Position numbers and translations under genes: made by a program. Shown piece after piece: positions 27,163-35,100 of a stretch of DNA of 64,000 nt. The notes beneath the pieces were generated by a model that did not search any database, had not been told where the DNA came from, and saw only the letters and a list, made by a program, of their open reading frames with translations. Origin of the DNA: Rathayibacter sp. SD072 (GTDB lineage Bacteria > Actinomycetota > Actinomycetes > Actinomycetales > Microbacteriaceae); the NCBI RefSeq assembly GCF_017355185.1, contig NZ_JADILJ010000001.1, positions 124,001 to 188,000 of the forward strand, in the 5' to 3' direction. Positions within the stretch are counted from its first letter, which is position 1. Each line of letters opens with the position of its first letter.

Positions 27163-27747
27163 ATGCCGAGCAAGGGGAGCTACGCCAAGGGTGTCGCCAA
27201 GCGCGAGGAGATCCTGCAGACCGCGCTCGAGGTGTTCTCGCGCCAGGGGTACCGCAAGGCCTCACTGCGCGAGATCTCGGAGGCGGTCGGACTGACGCAG
27301 GCGGGCCTGCTGCACTACTTCGATTCGAAGGAGGAGCTCTTCGCCGAGGTCCTCCGCAAGCGCGACGACCTCGACCGGACGGCCTACGACCTCGACCAGT
27401 CGGGCGACGCCGCGATCGAGGAGCTCGTGCGCCTCATCCGGCACAACAGCGACGTGCCCGGGCTCGTTCACCTCTACGCCACGCTGTCCGCCGACGGGAC
27501 CGACCGGTCGCATCCCGCGCACCCGTTCTTCGTCGAGCGCTACGGCATGGTCATCGAGCTCCTGGCGTCGCGGGTCCGCGAGGACCAGCGCGAGGGGCTC
27601 ATCGCGGCGGACGTCGATCCCGAGATCGCGGCGCGCATGATTACGGCCCTCTCCGACGGCCTGCAGATCCAGTGGCTCCTCGACGACGAGGTCGACATGG
27701 GCTCGATCGTCGAGACCTTCTGGGCGCTGCTCAAGCGCGTGCACTGA
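27163..27747 (+). CDS. TetR/AcrR family transcriptional regulator
   Basis: 194 residues. N-terminal helix-turn-helix: REEILQTALEVFSRQGYRKA, SLREISEAVGLTQAGLLHYF and DSKEELFAEVL, the classic TetR DNA-binding domain. The C-terminal ligand/dimer domain includes LVHLYATLSADG and ARMITALSDGLQIQWLLDD, as in the BetI-like C-terminal family. The ATG at 27163 lies 6 nt after TACGAT, so the mRNA appears leaderless; an ATG at 27124 is upstream of that box. It is followed 15 nt later by dedA and is divergent from cydA, so either could be a target. Confidence 0.88.
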   Translation: MPSKGSYAKGVAKREEILQTALEVFSRQGYRKASLREISEAVGLTQAGLLHYFDSKEELFAEVLRKRDDLDRTAYDLDQSGDAAIEELVRLIRHNSDVPGLVHLYATLSADGTDRSHPAHPFFVERYGMVIELLASRVREDQREGLIAADVDPEIAARMITALSDGLQIQWLLDDEVDMGSIVETFWALLKRVH

Positions 27748-27762
27748 GGCGACGGGTCCGAC

Positions 27763-28401
27763 GTGAACGACGCTCTCACCGCGATCCTGGACGTCGTCGT
27801 CTCCGTGCCGCCCGTGTGGCGCACCCTGCTCGCCGGGCTCGCGATCTTCCTCGAGACGACGATCCTCGCCGGACTGATCGTGCCGGGCGACACGGTGGTG
27901 ATCGTCAGCGCGACGGGGGTCACCACTCCCCTGCAGTTCTTCGCCCTCGCCCTCACGGTGATCGTGGGAGCGCTCGGCGGCGAGTCCGTCGGATTCGCAC
28001 TGGGCCGCTTCTTCGGGCCCCGGATCCGCGGCTCACGCCTCGGGCGCCGGCTCGGCGAGAGGAACTGGCTCCGCGCCGAGCGCTACCTCGCGCGCCGCGG
28101 CGGGATCGCCGTCTTCCTCTCGCGCTTCCTCCCCGTGCTCCACTCGCTCATCCCGCTCACGGTCGGGATGAGCGGGATGGGCTACCGCACGTTCATGGCG
28201 TGGACGACGCCCGCCTGCGTCATCTGGTCCTTCGCCTACGTCGGAGTCGGCACGGCGGTCGCGGGCGGCTACCGGGAGCTCTCGGACACCCTGCACTGGG
28301 CGGGGTACCTCTTCGTCGGGGTCATCGTGCTGTTCGTGCTGCTCGTGCTCGGCGGCAAGAAGCTGCTCTCACGAGCAGAGGCGCGTCACCTCGACGAGTG
28401 A
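27763..28401 (+). CDS. DedA family membrane protein
   Basis: 212 residues. The DedA/SNARE-associated pattern is complete: LETTILAGLIVPGDTVVIVSA, a GGESVGFALGRFFGPRIRG segment with the conserved Gly and Arg, RFLPVLHSLIPLTVGMSGM, and a C-terminal membrane span. These undecaprenyl-phosphate or phospholipid flippase-related proteins support envelope and proton-motive-force homeostasis. The GTG starts 15 nt after tetR. A 9-bp hairpin overlaps its stop. Confidence 0.9.
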   Translation: MNDALTAILDVVVSVPPVWRTLLAGLAIFLETTILAGLIVPGDTVVIVSATGVTTPLQFFALALTVIVGALGGESVGFALGRFFGPRIRGSRLGRRLGERNWLRAERYLARRGGIAVFLSRFLPVLHSLIPLTVGMSGMGYRTFMAWTTPACVIWSFAYVGVGTAVAGGYRELSDTLHWAGYLFVGVIVLFVLLVLGGKKLLSRAEARHLDE

Positions 28402-28406
28402 CGCGC
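28381..28406 (+). terminator. Hairpin overlapping the dedA stop
   Basis: GCGCGTCAC (28381-28389) and GTGACGCGC (28398-28406) pair perfectly over 9 bp with an 8-nt loop; the second arm includes the dedA TGA. Likely terminator for tetR-dedA. Confidence 0.6.
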
Positions 28407-28419
28407 CCCTGCGCAGTGC

Positions 28420-28437
28420 GGTCGGCCGGAGCCGACC
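28420..28437 (-). terminator. Hairpin just after the osmoprotectant operon
   Basis: GGTCGGC (28420-28426), loop CGGA, GCCGACC (28431-28437): 7-bp perfect stem 3 nt beyond the stop of the substrate-binding protein gene on the minus strand. It stands back to back with the dedA hairpin, as expected between convergent genes. Confidence 0.5.
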
Positions 28438-28440
28438 CGG

Positions 28441-29370
28441 TCAGCCGATCAGGCCGGCCGAGGTGAGCCACTCGGTCGCGATGGCCGCGGCCGACTTCTG
28501 CTCGTTGACGCTCTCGGAGTTGAGCGAGACGAGGTCCTCGGCGCTCAGCTCGGCGCTGACCGCGTTCAGCACGTCCGCGGCCTCCTCGTCGACCTTCTCG
28601 GAGACGATCGGCACCACGTTGTCCGCGACGAACAGGCCGTCGGGGTCCTCGAGGGGCAGCAGCGAGTTCGACTCGATGTTGGGGTCGGCGGTGTAGATGT
28701 TCGCCAGCTGGATCTGGTCGCTGGTCAGCGCGTCGACGGTCGTCGATCCGCCGCTGTCCTCGATCGCCTGGAACGTGGTGGCGACGCCGTACTTCTCCTG
28801 CAGCGCGTCCGGCCCGTAGGGGCGGGTCTGCAGCTCGGAGTTGCCGCCGAGCACGATCGGGTCGGTGACCTTCGAGAGCGAGGCGATGTCGGTGAGGCCC
28901 CACTGGTCCGCGAAGGCCTGGGTGACCGTGTACGAGTTCTGGTCGCTGGCGTCCGCCGCGTCCAGGGCGCGCAGGCCCTCGGGCAGCGCCTCGGTCAGCG
29001 CCGAGTACACGTCGTCGGCGGAGGTCGCGGTGGTGTCGGGCTCGAGAGCCTGGAGGAGGCTTCCGCCGTACTCGGGGAAGACGTCGATCGAGCCGCTCTC
29101 GATCTCGGGGAGGTAGATCTCGCGCTGTCCGATGCGGAAGTCGCGCTGCACGGTGAAACCGCCGTCCTCCAGCGCCTGCGCGTAGATCTCGGCGATGATC
29201 TCGTTCGAGTAGTAGTCCTGCGAGCCGACGACGATCGTGTCGCCGCCCTCGGCGGCACCCGATCCCTCGTCCAGCGGATCGCTCGAGGAACACCCTGCCA
29301 GTGCCACGACGGCACCGACCGCGAGTGCGCCCAGCGCGACACGGCCCTTCGTGAAGTGTGCTGTGAACAT
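28441..29370 (-). CDS. Osmoprotectant ABC transporter substrate-binding lipoprotein
   Basis: 309 residues. Signal peptide with lipobox ALAGCSSS near residue 26; mature part begins IVVGSQDYYSNEIIAEIYAQ, then DVFPEYGGSLLQAL and LTSDQIQLANIYTADPNI, matching ProX/OpuCC-type glycine betaine/choline/carnitine binding proteins (OpuAC domain). The start ATG at 29370 lies 2 nt after the permease stop. It is the last gene of a four-gene operon transcribed on the minus strand. Confidence 0.9.
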   Translation of the reverse strand: MFTAHFTKGRVALGALAVGAVVALAGCSSSDPLDEGSGAAEGGDTIVVGSQDYYSNEIIAEIYAQALEDGGFTVQRDFRIGQREIYLPEIESGSIDVFPEYGGSLLQALEPDTTATSADDVYSALTEALPEGLRALDAADASDQNSYTVTQAFADQWGLTDIASLSKVTDPIVLGGNSELQTRPYGPDALQEKYGVATTFQAIEDSGGSTTVDALTSDQIQLANIYTADPNIESNSLLPLEDPDGLFVADNVVPIVSEKVDEEAADVLNAVSAELSAEDLVSLNSESVNEQKSAAAIATEWLTSAGLIG

Positions 29371-29372
29371 TG

Positions 29373-30128
29373 CTATTTCCTCTCTTCGGTGGGGATCCCC
29401 ACCACCGCGCGTCGTCGGGGCGACGAGGCGCGGATGTTCGAACGGCCGGCGGCGCTGCCGGCGAGACCGAGGACCACTCCGCGCGGGACGGCGACCCGCT
29501 GGAGGACGGCGTAGACCACCTCGCTGATCAGAGTGAGCACGATGACGATGATCGACCCGGCGAGCATCTGCGGGTAGTCCCCCGCCTTCACGCCCTGGAA
29601 GATGTAACGGCCGAGCCCCCCGGCGCCGATGAAGTCGGCGAGCGTGGCGGTGGCGATGATCTGGAGCGTCGCCGAGCGGAGGCCGCCCATCAGCAGCGGG
29701 AGCCCGAGCGGGATCTCGACCTTCGTGAGGATCTGCCACTCCGTCATGCCGACCGAGCGCGCGGCGTCGACTGTGCGACGGTCGACGGCCTCGAGACCGG
29801 AGTAGGCGCCGGCGAGGATCGACGGGACGGCGAGGATCACCAGCCCGATGAGCGGTGCGCCCAGGCCCAGGCCCAGGCTCATGGCGGCGAGCACCAGCAC
29901 GCCGAGCGTGGGGAGCGCGCGCAGACCGCCGGCGACGGGCACCGCGACGCCCTTGCCCTTGCCGGTGTGCCCGATCGCGTAGCCGATCGGGATCGCGATC
30001 GCCGCGGCGATCACGAGGACGAGGAGGCTGATGCCCAGGTGCTGGGCGACCCGGGTGGGGATGCCGTAGATCCCGGTCCAGTGCTCCGCGTCGCCGATCC
30101 AGGCGAAGGCCTCGAGGATGAGGTTCAC
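29373..30128 (-). CDS. Osmoprotectant ABC transporter permease (second)
   Basis: 251 residues with about five or six membrane spans. The permease signature is DAARSVGMTEWQILTKVEIPLGLPLLMGGLR. GLRALPTLGVLVL is typical of OpuCB/OpuCD-like permeases. The GTG overlaps the stop of the preceding permease (GTGA); the frame extends to 30194 but would then run inside that gene. Forms the membrane pore with its neighbour. Confidence 0.9.
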   Translation of the reverse strand: MNLILEAFAWIGDAEHWTGIYGIPTRVAQHLGISLLVLVIAAAIAIPIGYAIGHTGKGKGVAVPVAGGLRALPTLGVLVLAAMSLGLGLGAPLIGLVILAVPSILAGAYSGLEAVDRRTVDAARSVGMTEWQILTKVEIPLGLPLLMGGLRSATLQIIATATLADFIGAGGLGRYIFQGVKAGDYPQMLAGSIIVIVLTLISEVVYAVLQRVAVPRGVVLGLAGSAAGRSNIRASSPRRRAVVGIPTEERK

Positions 30129-30811
30129 GACGTGACCGCCTTCCGGGGCGCGGAGGCTCTGCGGTCGGAGCGGACGCGGTCCGCCGCGGTCCACGGCATC
30201 AGCAGGCGTCCGAGCAGGACCAGCAGGCCGTCCAGGGCGAGGGCCAGCGCGATCGTGAGCACGATGCCGGTGACGATCTCGCCGGTGATCCCGCGCTGGA
30301 AGCCGTCGGTGAAGAGCAGGCCGAGGCTCTGGATGCCGAGCACGGCGCCGACCGTGACCAGGCTGACGGTGCTGACCGTGACCACCCTGAGCCCCGAGAG
30401 CAGGACGGGGCCGGCGAGGGGGAACTCGACCCTCCAGAAGCGCGCCCAGCTGGAGTAGCCCATCGCCGTCGCGGACTGGATGACGTCGTCCGACACCGCC
30501 GACAGCGCGTCGGCGGTCGTGCGCACCATGAGCGCGATGCCGTACAGCGTCAGGCCGATGACGACGTTGGCGGTCGAGCGCAGCGGGATGCCGAGCACGG
30601 CCGGGAGCAGGATGAACATCGCCAGCGAGGGGATCGCGTAGAGCACCCCGAGGGCGGTGAGCAGCGTGCCGCGACTCCAGCGGTACCGGTTGGCGAACCA
30701 GCCGAACGGCACCGAGAGCACGAACGAGAGCAGGATCGGCGGCACCGAGAGGGCGAGGTGCGCGAGCAGGTTCGCGACGATCGAGTCGACGTTGTTGACG
30801 ACCCAGTTCAC
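30125..30811 (-). CDS. Osmoprotectant ABC transporter permease (first)
   Basis: 228 residues. Hydrophobic with YAIPSLAMFILLPAVLG and the EAA-type loop QSATAMGYSSWARFWRVEFP. The GTG start overlaps the ATP-binding gene's stop (GTGA). Paralogous to the next permease, as usual in OpuB/OpuC-type systems that use two different membrane subunits. Confidence 0.9.
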   Translation of the reverse strand: MNWVVNNVDSIVANLLAHLALSVPPILLSFVLSVPFGWFANRYRWSRGTLLTALGVLYAIPSLAMFILLPAVLGIPLRSTANVVIGLTLYGIALMVRTTADALSAVSDDVIQSATAMGYSSWARFWRVEFPLAGPVLLSGLRVVTVSTVSLVTVGAVLGIQSLGLLFTDGFQRGITGEIVTGIVLTIALALALDGLLVLLGRLLMPWTAADRVRSDRRASAPRKAVTS

Positions 30812-31638
30812 GAATCGACGCCGTCCCGGCCGCGGAGCACTCCCGTGGGGCGCCCGTCGCCGTCGATCACCAGGCGCACCCCGTCGCGCTCCTCGATGAT
30901 GAGCGTGCGCTTGCCCCGGTCGGCGCCGATGAAGCCGGCGACGAAGTCGCTGGCGGGGGCCGCGAGGATCTCGGCCGGCGAGCCCTTCTGCGCGATCCGG
31001 CCGCCCTTCTCGAGGATCACGACCTGGTCGCCGAGCAGGAAGGCCTCGTCGATGTCGTGGGTGACGAAGACCACGGTCTTGTCGAGCTCGCGCTGCAGCC
31101 GCAGGGTCTCGCGCTGCAGATCGGCGCGCACGAGCGGGTCGACGGCGCCGAAGGGCTCGTCCATCAGCAGGATGTTGGGGTCGACGGCCAGGCCGCGCGC
31201 CACTCCGACGCGCTGCTGCTGCCCGCCCGACAGCTGGCTCGGGTACCGGGTGGCGAGGGAGCGGTCGAGGCCGACCGTGTCCATCAACTCGAGCGCGCGC
31301 TCGTGAGCGGCCTTCTTCGCGACTCCGTTCAGCCGCGGCACCGTGGCGATGTTGTCCACGACCCTGCGGTGCGGCAGCAGGCCCGAGTTCTGCATGACGT
31401 AGCCGATGCGGCGGCGCAGCGCCACGGCCGGGAGCGTCGAGATGTCCTCGCCGTCGATCTCGATCGTGCCGCCCGTGGGCTCGATCATGCGGTTGATCAT
31501 CCGCAGGATCGTCGTCTTCCCGCAGCCGGAGGAGCCGACGAAGACGGTGGTGCGCCGCGACGGCAGCACGAGCGAGAAGTCGTCGACGGCACGGGTGCCG
31601 TCCGGGTACCGCTTGCTCACTCCACGGAATTCGATCAC
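30808..31638 (-). CDS. Osmoprotectant ABC transporter ATP-binding protein
   Basis: 276 residues. Walker A GSSGCGKTT, signature SQLSGGQQQRVGVARGLA, Walker B ILLMDEPFGAVDP, H-loop FVTHDIDEAF. The C-terminal extension after the ATPase domain is short and does not contain two full CBS domains, so ionic-strength sensing as in OpuA is not evident. First gene of the operon; GTG start. A TetR gene lies upstream on the same strand, 136 bp away. Confidence 0.92.
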   Translation of the reverse strand: MIEFRGVSKRYPDGTRAVDDFSLVLPSRRTTVFVGSSGCGKTTILRMINRMIEPTGGTIEIDGEDISTLPAVALRRRIGYVMQNSGLLPHRRVVDNIATVPRLNGVAKKAAHERALELMDTVGLDRSLATRYPSQLSGGQQQRVGVARGLAVDPNILLMDEPFGAVDPLVRADLQRETLRLQRELDKTVVFVTHDIDEAFLLGDQVVILEKGGRIAQKGSPAEILAAPASDFVAGFIGADRGKRTLIIEERDGVRLVIDGDGRPTGVLRGRDGVDS

Positions 31639-31774
31639 GCCTGTGCCTGCTCTCGCTCCGCCGTACCGGGCCTGTCCCGGGTCGGGAACCTCGCGAACCC
31701 GGCTGTCAGCAAAACATCATTCGGAGACGCCCGCCAACCGGATGGCGGAGTGTTGCGCGCGGCGGCCAGGACGA

Positions 31775-32437
31775 CTAAGCGCTGTCCCCCACCGGGCCGT
31801 AGTGCATCGAGAGGTAGTTGCGCAGCAGCGCCCGGCTCTCGTCGATGAAGCGCTGGTCGCCGTTCGGGTCGATCAGGAACGCGCGGGTGAGCAGCGAGTC
31901 GGCGACCTCGACGACGACCTCCAGGCGGAAGGACAGCTGCGCGCCGCCCGGCAGGCCGTACTCGGACGAGAGGATCTCGGCGAACCGGCGGGCGAAGAAG
32001 CCGGCCTCGAACGCCTCGCCCGCGACCTCGGGGGCGTGGACCGTGTCGACGAACCGGATCGAGCGGAAGCCCGCCTCGGTGCGGTGCATGTCGCAGAACG
32101 CGTCCACCGCGCAGTCGACGGCACCCCACCACGTCGCGGGCTTCGTGTCCCGGATCTCGGAGATGACCTTCTTGCGGAAGCGCTCGAGCGCCCGCTCGCG
32201 CAGCGCCTGGAGCACGGCGATGCGGTCGGGGAAGTAGCGGTACACGGTGCCGATGGCGGCACCCGCGCGCTCGGCGACCATGGCGGTGGTGAGGCGGTCG
32301 AATCCGACCTCGTCGACGACGGCGGCCGCGGCGTCCAGCAGCGAGGCGAGTCGCGCGGCACTGCGCACCTGCACGGGCTCGTTGCGGACCTGAGGGGATT
32401 CGCCGAAGGGTCGATCCACGAGATTTCCTAGAGGCAC
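31775..32437 (-). CDS. TetR/AcrR family transcriptional regulator
   Basis: 220 residues. HTH region: ARLASLLDAAAAVVDEVGFD, RLTTAMVAERAGAAIGTVYRYF and PDRIAVLQAL. The C-terminal domain resembles the TetR_C_17-like group with an FCDMHRTEAGFRSIRF segment. The GTG at 32437 has AAGGAG 8 nt upstream. A TACGAT box (32472-32467) lies about 23 nt further, embedded in the imperfect palindrome TACAATCGTA, a plausible autoregulatory site. It is upstream of the osmoprotectant operon on the same strand and divergent from the SRAP gene, so either may be its target. Confidence 0.87.
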   Translation of the reverse strand: MPLGNLVDRPFGESPQVRNEPVQVRSAARLASLLDAAAAVVDEVGFDRLTTAMVAERAGAAIGTVYRYFPDRIAVLQALRERALERFRKKVISEIRDTKPATWWGAVDCAVDAFCDMHRTEAGFRSIRFVDTVHAPEVAGEAFEAGFFARRFAEILSSEYGLPGGAQLSFRLEVVVEVADSLLTRAFLIDPNGDQRFIDESRALLRNYLSMHYGPVGDSA

Positions 32438-32578
32438 GGCGGGCTCCTTCGCTGACGGTTCCTACAATCGTACGCACGCGCACACGCCGTCCGCGTCACT
32501 TCGCCGAATGTCCCTCGTGTTCCACGCCCCCCGATGGGCGACGGCCGCAGGACGAACCGCCCTCATCAGGAGGACCCC

Positions 32579-33289
32579 ATGTGCGGACGCTTCGTCCTCT
32601 CGCAGACCACGGCCGACCTCGTCGCCCTCTTCGACATCGACGACGTCGGCGCGGATCTGCCCGAGCCGTCCTGGAACATCGCGCCGACGCAGCGCGTGCC
32701 GATCGTCGCCGAGTCGATGAAGGGGGTCGAGGAGGGCAGCCCGCCCCGCCGCCGTCTCGCGGGTGCCCGCTGGGGCCTCGTGCCCCGCTCCGCCGCCGAC
32801 CCCTCGGCCGGTGCGCCGCTGATCAACGCGCGGATCGAGACCGTCGCCGAGAAGCCCTCGTTCCGGGAGGCATACGCCGCCCGCCGCGCGATCCTGCCCG
32901 CCTCCGGCTGGTACGAGTGGCGCACGGGCGCCGACGGCGCGAAGTCGCCCCTCTTCGTCTCGCCGGGCGGGGACTCCGTCGTGCTGTTCGCGGGCCTGTA
33001 CGAGTGGTGGCGGTCCGCGGAGCCGGGCGCGCCCTGGCTGCTCTCGGCGACGATCCTCACCCGCCCGTCGGCCGGGGTGCTCGCGGACGTGCACGAGCGG
33101 ATGCCGGTCCTCCTGCAGCCCGAGCTGATCGAGGACTGGCTCGACCCGCTCGCGGAGCCGGACGGCTCGCTCCTGCGCGCGGCGTCGGACGGTGCCGCGG
33201 AGCTCGCCGAGGAGCTCGAGGTCCAGCGGGTCGGCGACGCCGTGGGCTCGGTCTCCAGCAGCGGGCCGGAGCTCATCCGACCGGTCTAG
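32579..33289 (+). CDS. SRAP domain protein (YedK/HMCES-like abasic-site shield)
   Basis: 236 residues. Catalytic Cys2 follows the initiator Met (MCGRFVLSQ). WNIAPTQRVPIV, the INARIET Asn, the WYEW glutamate and the VHERMPV histidine complete the SRAP active site. The family covalently traps abasic sites in single-stranded DNA through Cys2 and protects them from strand cleavage. Because Cys2 must be exposed, the start at 32579 is certain despite an open frame from 32534; an AGGAGG ribosome site precedes it. Confidence 0.93.
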   Translation: MCGRFVLSQTTADLVALFDIDDVGADLPEPSWNIAPTQRVPIVAESMKGVEEGSPPRRRLAGARWGLVPRSAADPSAGAPLINARIETVAEKPSFREAYAARRAILPASGWYEWRTGADGAKSPLFVSPGGDSVVLFAGLYEWWRSAEPGAPWLLSATILTRPSAGVLADVHERMPVLLQPELIEDWLDPLAEPDGSLLRAASDGAAELAEELEVQRVGDAVGSVSSSGPELIRPV

Positions 33290-33330
33290 AGGGCTCTGCG
33301 GCCCGGGGCGCCGTCTGCCACACTGGGCGG

Positions 33331-34386
33331 ATGCCGCTGACGCCCGCAAGCAAGCCCATGAGCGCCGGGGCGGCGGAGGTCATGCACCGCGCCGCACGCC
33401 TCGAGGACGCGATCCACCGGTTCCGGATGAGGCGGGTGAAGCGCCGGGGCTACGTCGCCCGGGTGATCCCGTACACCGGCTACGGCTCCACCGGACAGCT
33501 CCGGGTCCTGGCGCGCGTGCTCTACACCCGTCCCACTCCGCCCGGCGCCGCGGAGGAGTCGCCCGTCGAGGGCGTGCGCGGCTGGCGCAGCTTCACGAGC
33601 GTGTTCGTGAGCGGCGCGGTGGTCTCGGTCGAGGTGGACGGGCAGCGGCACGACATCGTCGCCGACCGCGGCGGTGTCGTCGACTCCGACATCCCGATCA
33701 CGCTGGAGCCGGGCTGGCACACGATCACCTTCACGACGGCCGACGCCGCACCGGTCGAGGCCCCGGTCTTCATCGTGGATCCCGAGGCCCGGATCGGCAT
33801 GGTCTCCGACATCGACGACACGGTCATGGTGACGGCGCTCCCCCGGCCCTTCATCGCCGCGTGGAACACGTTCGTGCTGAACGAGCACGCGCGGATGCCC
33901 ACTCCCGGCATGGCGGTCTTCCTCGACCGCTTCGCCCGCCGGAACGAGGGCTCCCCCGTCATCTACCTCTCGACCGGAGCCTGGAACGTCGCGCCGGCGC
34001 TCACGCGCTTCCTCTCGCGCCACCTCTACCCCTCCGGCGCCCTGCTGCTCACCGACTGGGGCCCCACGCACGACCGCTGGTTCCGCAGCGGCAAGCAGCA
34101 CAAGGAGCAGAACCTGCGCCGCCTGGTCGCCGAGTTCCCCGACATGCGCTGGCTGCTCGTCGGCGACGACGGACAGCACGACGAGGAGATCTACTCGGAC
34201 TTCGCCCGCGAGCACCCCGACAGGGTCGCCGCGATCGCCATCCGGCAGCTCTCGACCGGAGAGGCGGTGCTGGCGGGTGGGCGCTCGAAAGCCGCCGACC
34301 GCTCCGAGACCAGTGGGACGCCGTGGGTCTACGCGCCCGACGGTGCGGGCATCTCGGAGCAGCTCACCGAGCTCGGCCTGCTCTAG
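33331..34386 (+). CDS. App1-like phosphatase domain protein (DUF2183)
   Basis: 351 residues. A beta-rich N-terminal half (GYVARVIPYTGYGSTG, RGWRSFTSVF) precedes a HAD-like domain with SDIDDTVMVTALPRPF around residue 160, whose DxDxT motif carries the catalytic aspartates; STGAWNVAPAL and LTDWGPTHDRWFRSG and the VGDDGQHDEEIY motif complete the App1 catalytic domain, related to phosphatidate phosphatase App1. The bacterial substrate is unknown. A CACACT box 6 nt before the ATG suggests a leaderless transcript. Confidence 0.9.
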   Translation: MPLTPASKPMSAGAAEVMHRAARLEDAIHRFRMRRVKRRGYVARVIPYTGYGSTGQLRVLARVLYTRPTPPGAAEESPVEGVRGWRSFTSVFVSGAVVSVEVDGQRHDIVADRGGVVDSDIPITLEPGWHTITFTTADAAPVEAPVFIVDPEARIGMVSDIDDTVMVTALPRPFIAAWNTFVLNEHARMPTPGMAVFLDRFARRNEGSPVIYLSTGAWNVAPALTRFLSRHLYPSGALLLTDWGPTHDRWFRSGKQHKEQNLRRLVAEFPDMRWLLVGDDGQHDEEIYSDFAREHPDRVAAIAIRQLSTGEAVLAGGRSKAADRSETSGTPWVYAPDGAGISEQLTELGLL

Positions 34387-34402
34387 AGGCCGCCGGAACG
34401 CG

Positions 34403-34436
34403 AGAGGCCGCCGTCCCCGAGGGGGCGGCGGCCTCT
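34403..34436. terminator. Bidirectional terminator between DUF2183 and yceI
   Basis: AGAGGCCGCCGTCCCC (34403-34418) and GGGGGCGGCGGCCTCT (34421-34436) form a 16-bp stem with one G-T wobble and a 2-nt nominal loop (so the innermost pairs must open). It lies 16 nt from both convergent gene ends. Confidence 0.82.
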
Positions 34437-34451
34437 GCCGTTCTCAGACGA

Positions 34452-35006
34452 TCACGCCTGGTGAGCGGCCTGCAGGTCGAGCGTGATGGTGACCTTCTCG
34501 CCGATGAGGACGCCGCCGGTCTCGAGCGCGGCGTTGTAGGTGAGACCGAAGTCGGTGCGGTCGATGGTGGTCTTCGCGGTCAGTCCGGCCTTGTAGTTGC
34601 CGTACGGGTCGGTGCCGAAGCCGCCGAACTCGACCTCGAAGGTGACGGGCTTGGTGACGCCCTTGATGGTGAGGTTCCCGTCGACGAGGAAGTCGTCGCC
34701 GTTCGCGCGCACGCCGGTCGACGCGAAGTGGATCTCGGGGTACGTCTCGGCCTCGAAGAAGTCGCCGGTGCGGAGGTGGCCGTCGCGGTTGGGCTCGTTG
34801 GTGTTGATGGAGGCGACCTCGGCGGTGGCCTCGACGGTCGAGTCGAGCGGGTTCTCACCGGTGGTGAACGTCGCGGTGAAGCGCTCGAACTTGCCCTTGA
34901 CCTTGCTGATCATCAGGTGGCGGACGCTGAAGGCGACCTCGCTGTGGGTGGGGTCGATGACCCAGGAGCCGGCCTTGTAACCGGGGATGGAAAGCGTGTC
35001 GGTCAT
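34452..35006 (-). CDS. YceI family lipid-binding protein
   Basis: 184 residues forming a lipocalin-like barrel: GSWVIDPTHSEVAFSVRHL at the start, KGKFERFTATF, GDFFEAETYPEIHF, LTIKGVTKPVTFEVEFGG, DRTDFGLTYN. No signal peptide is visible, so this copy would be cytoplasmic, unlike E. coli YceI. Members bind isoprenoid chains. The ATG at 35006 has AGGAG 7 nt upstream. The upstream 60 bp is unusually AT-rich and contains a TGTAGCTACA palindrome. Confidence 0.93.
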   Translation of the reverse strand: MTDTLSIPGYKAGSWVIDPTHSEVAFSVRHLMISKVKGKFERFTATFTTGENPLDSTVEATAEVASINTNEPNRDGHLRTGDFFEAETYPEIHFASTGVRANGDDFLVDGNLTIKGVTKPVTFEVEFGGFGTDPYGNYKAGLTAKTTIDRTDFGLTYNAALETGGVLIGEKVTITLDLQAAHQA

Positions 35007-35089
35007 GATTACTCCTCGAGAGAACGGTCGTCGCGGGGAGCACCTCCCCGTCCGATACATGCAAGCGTATCGAGGATCCGACTATTCCA

Positions 35090-35099
35090 TGTAGCTACA
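35090..35099. promoter_or_regulatory. TGTAGCTACA palindrome upstream of yceI
   Basis: A perfect 10-bp palindrome, flanked on one side by CAACTA, in an AT-rich patch 84 bp before the yceI start and directly beside the stop of the MFS gene. TTGTAGCTACAA-like sequences are typical of MarR-family operators; no MarR gene is in the window. Confidence 0.4.
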
Positions 35100-35100
35100 A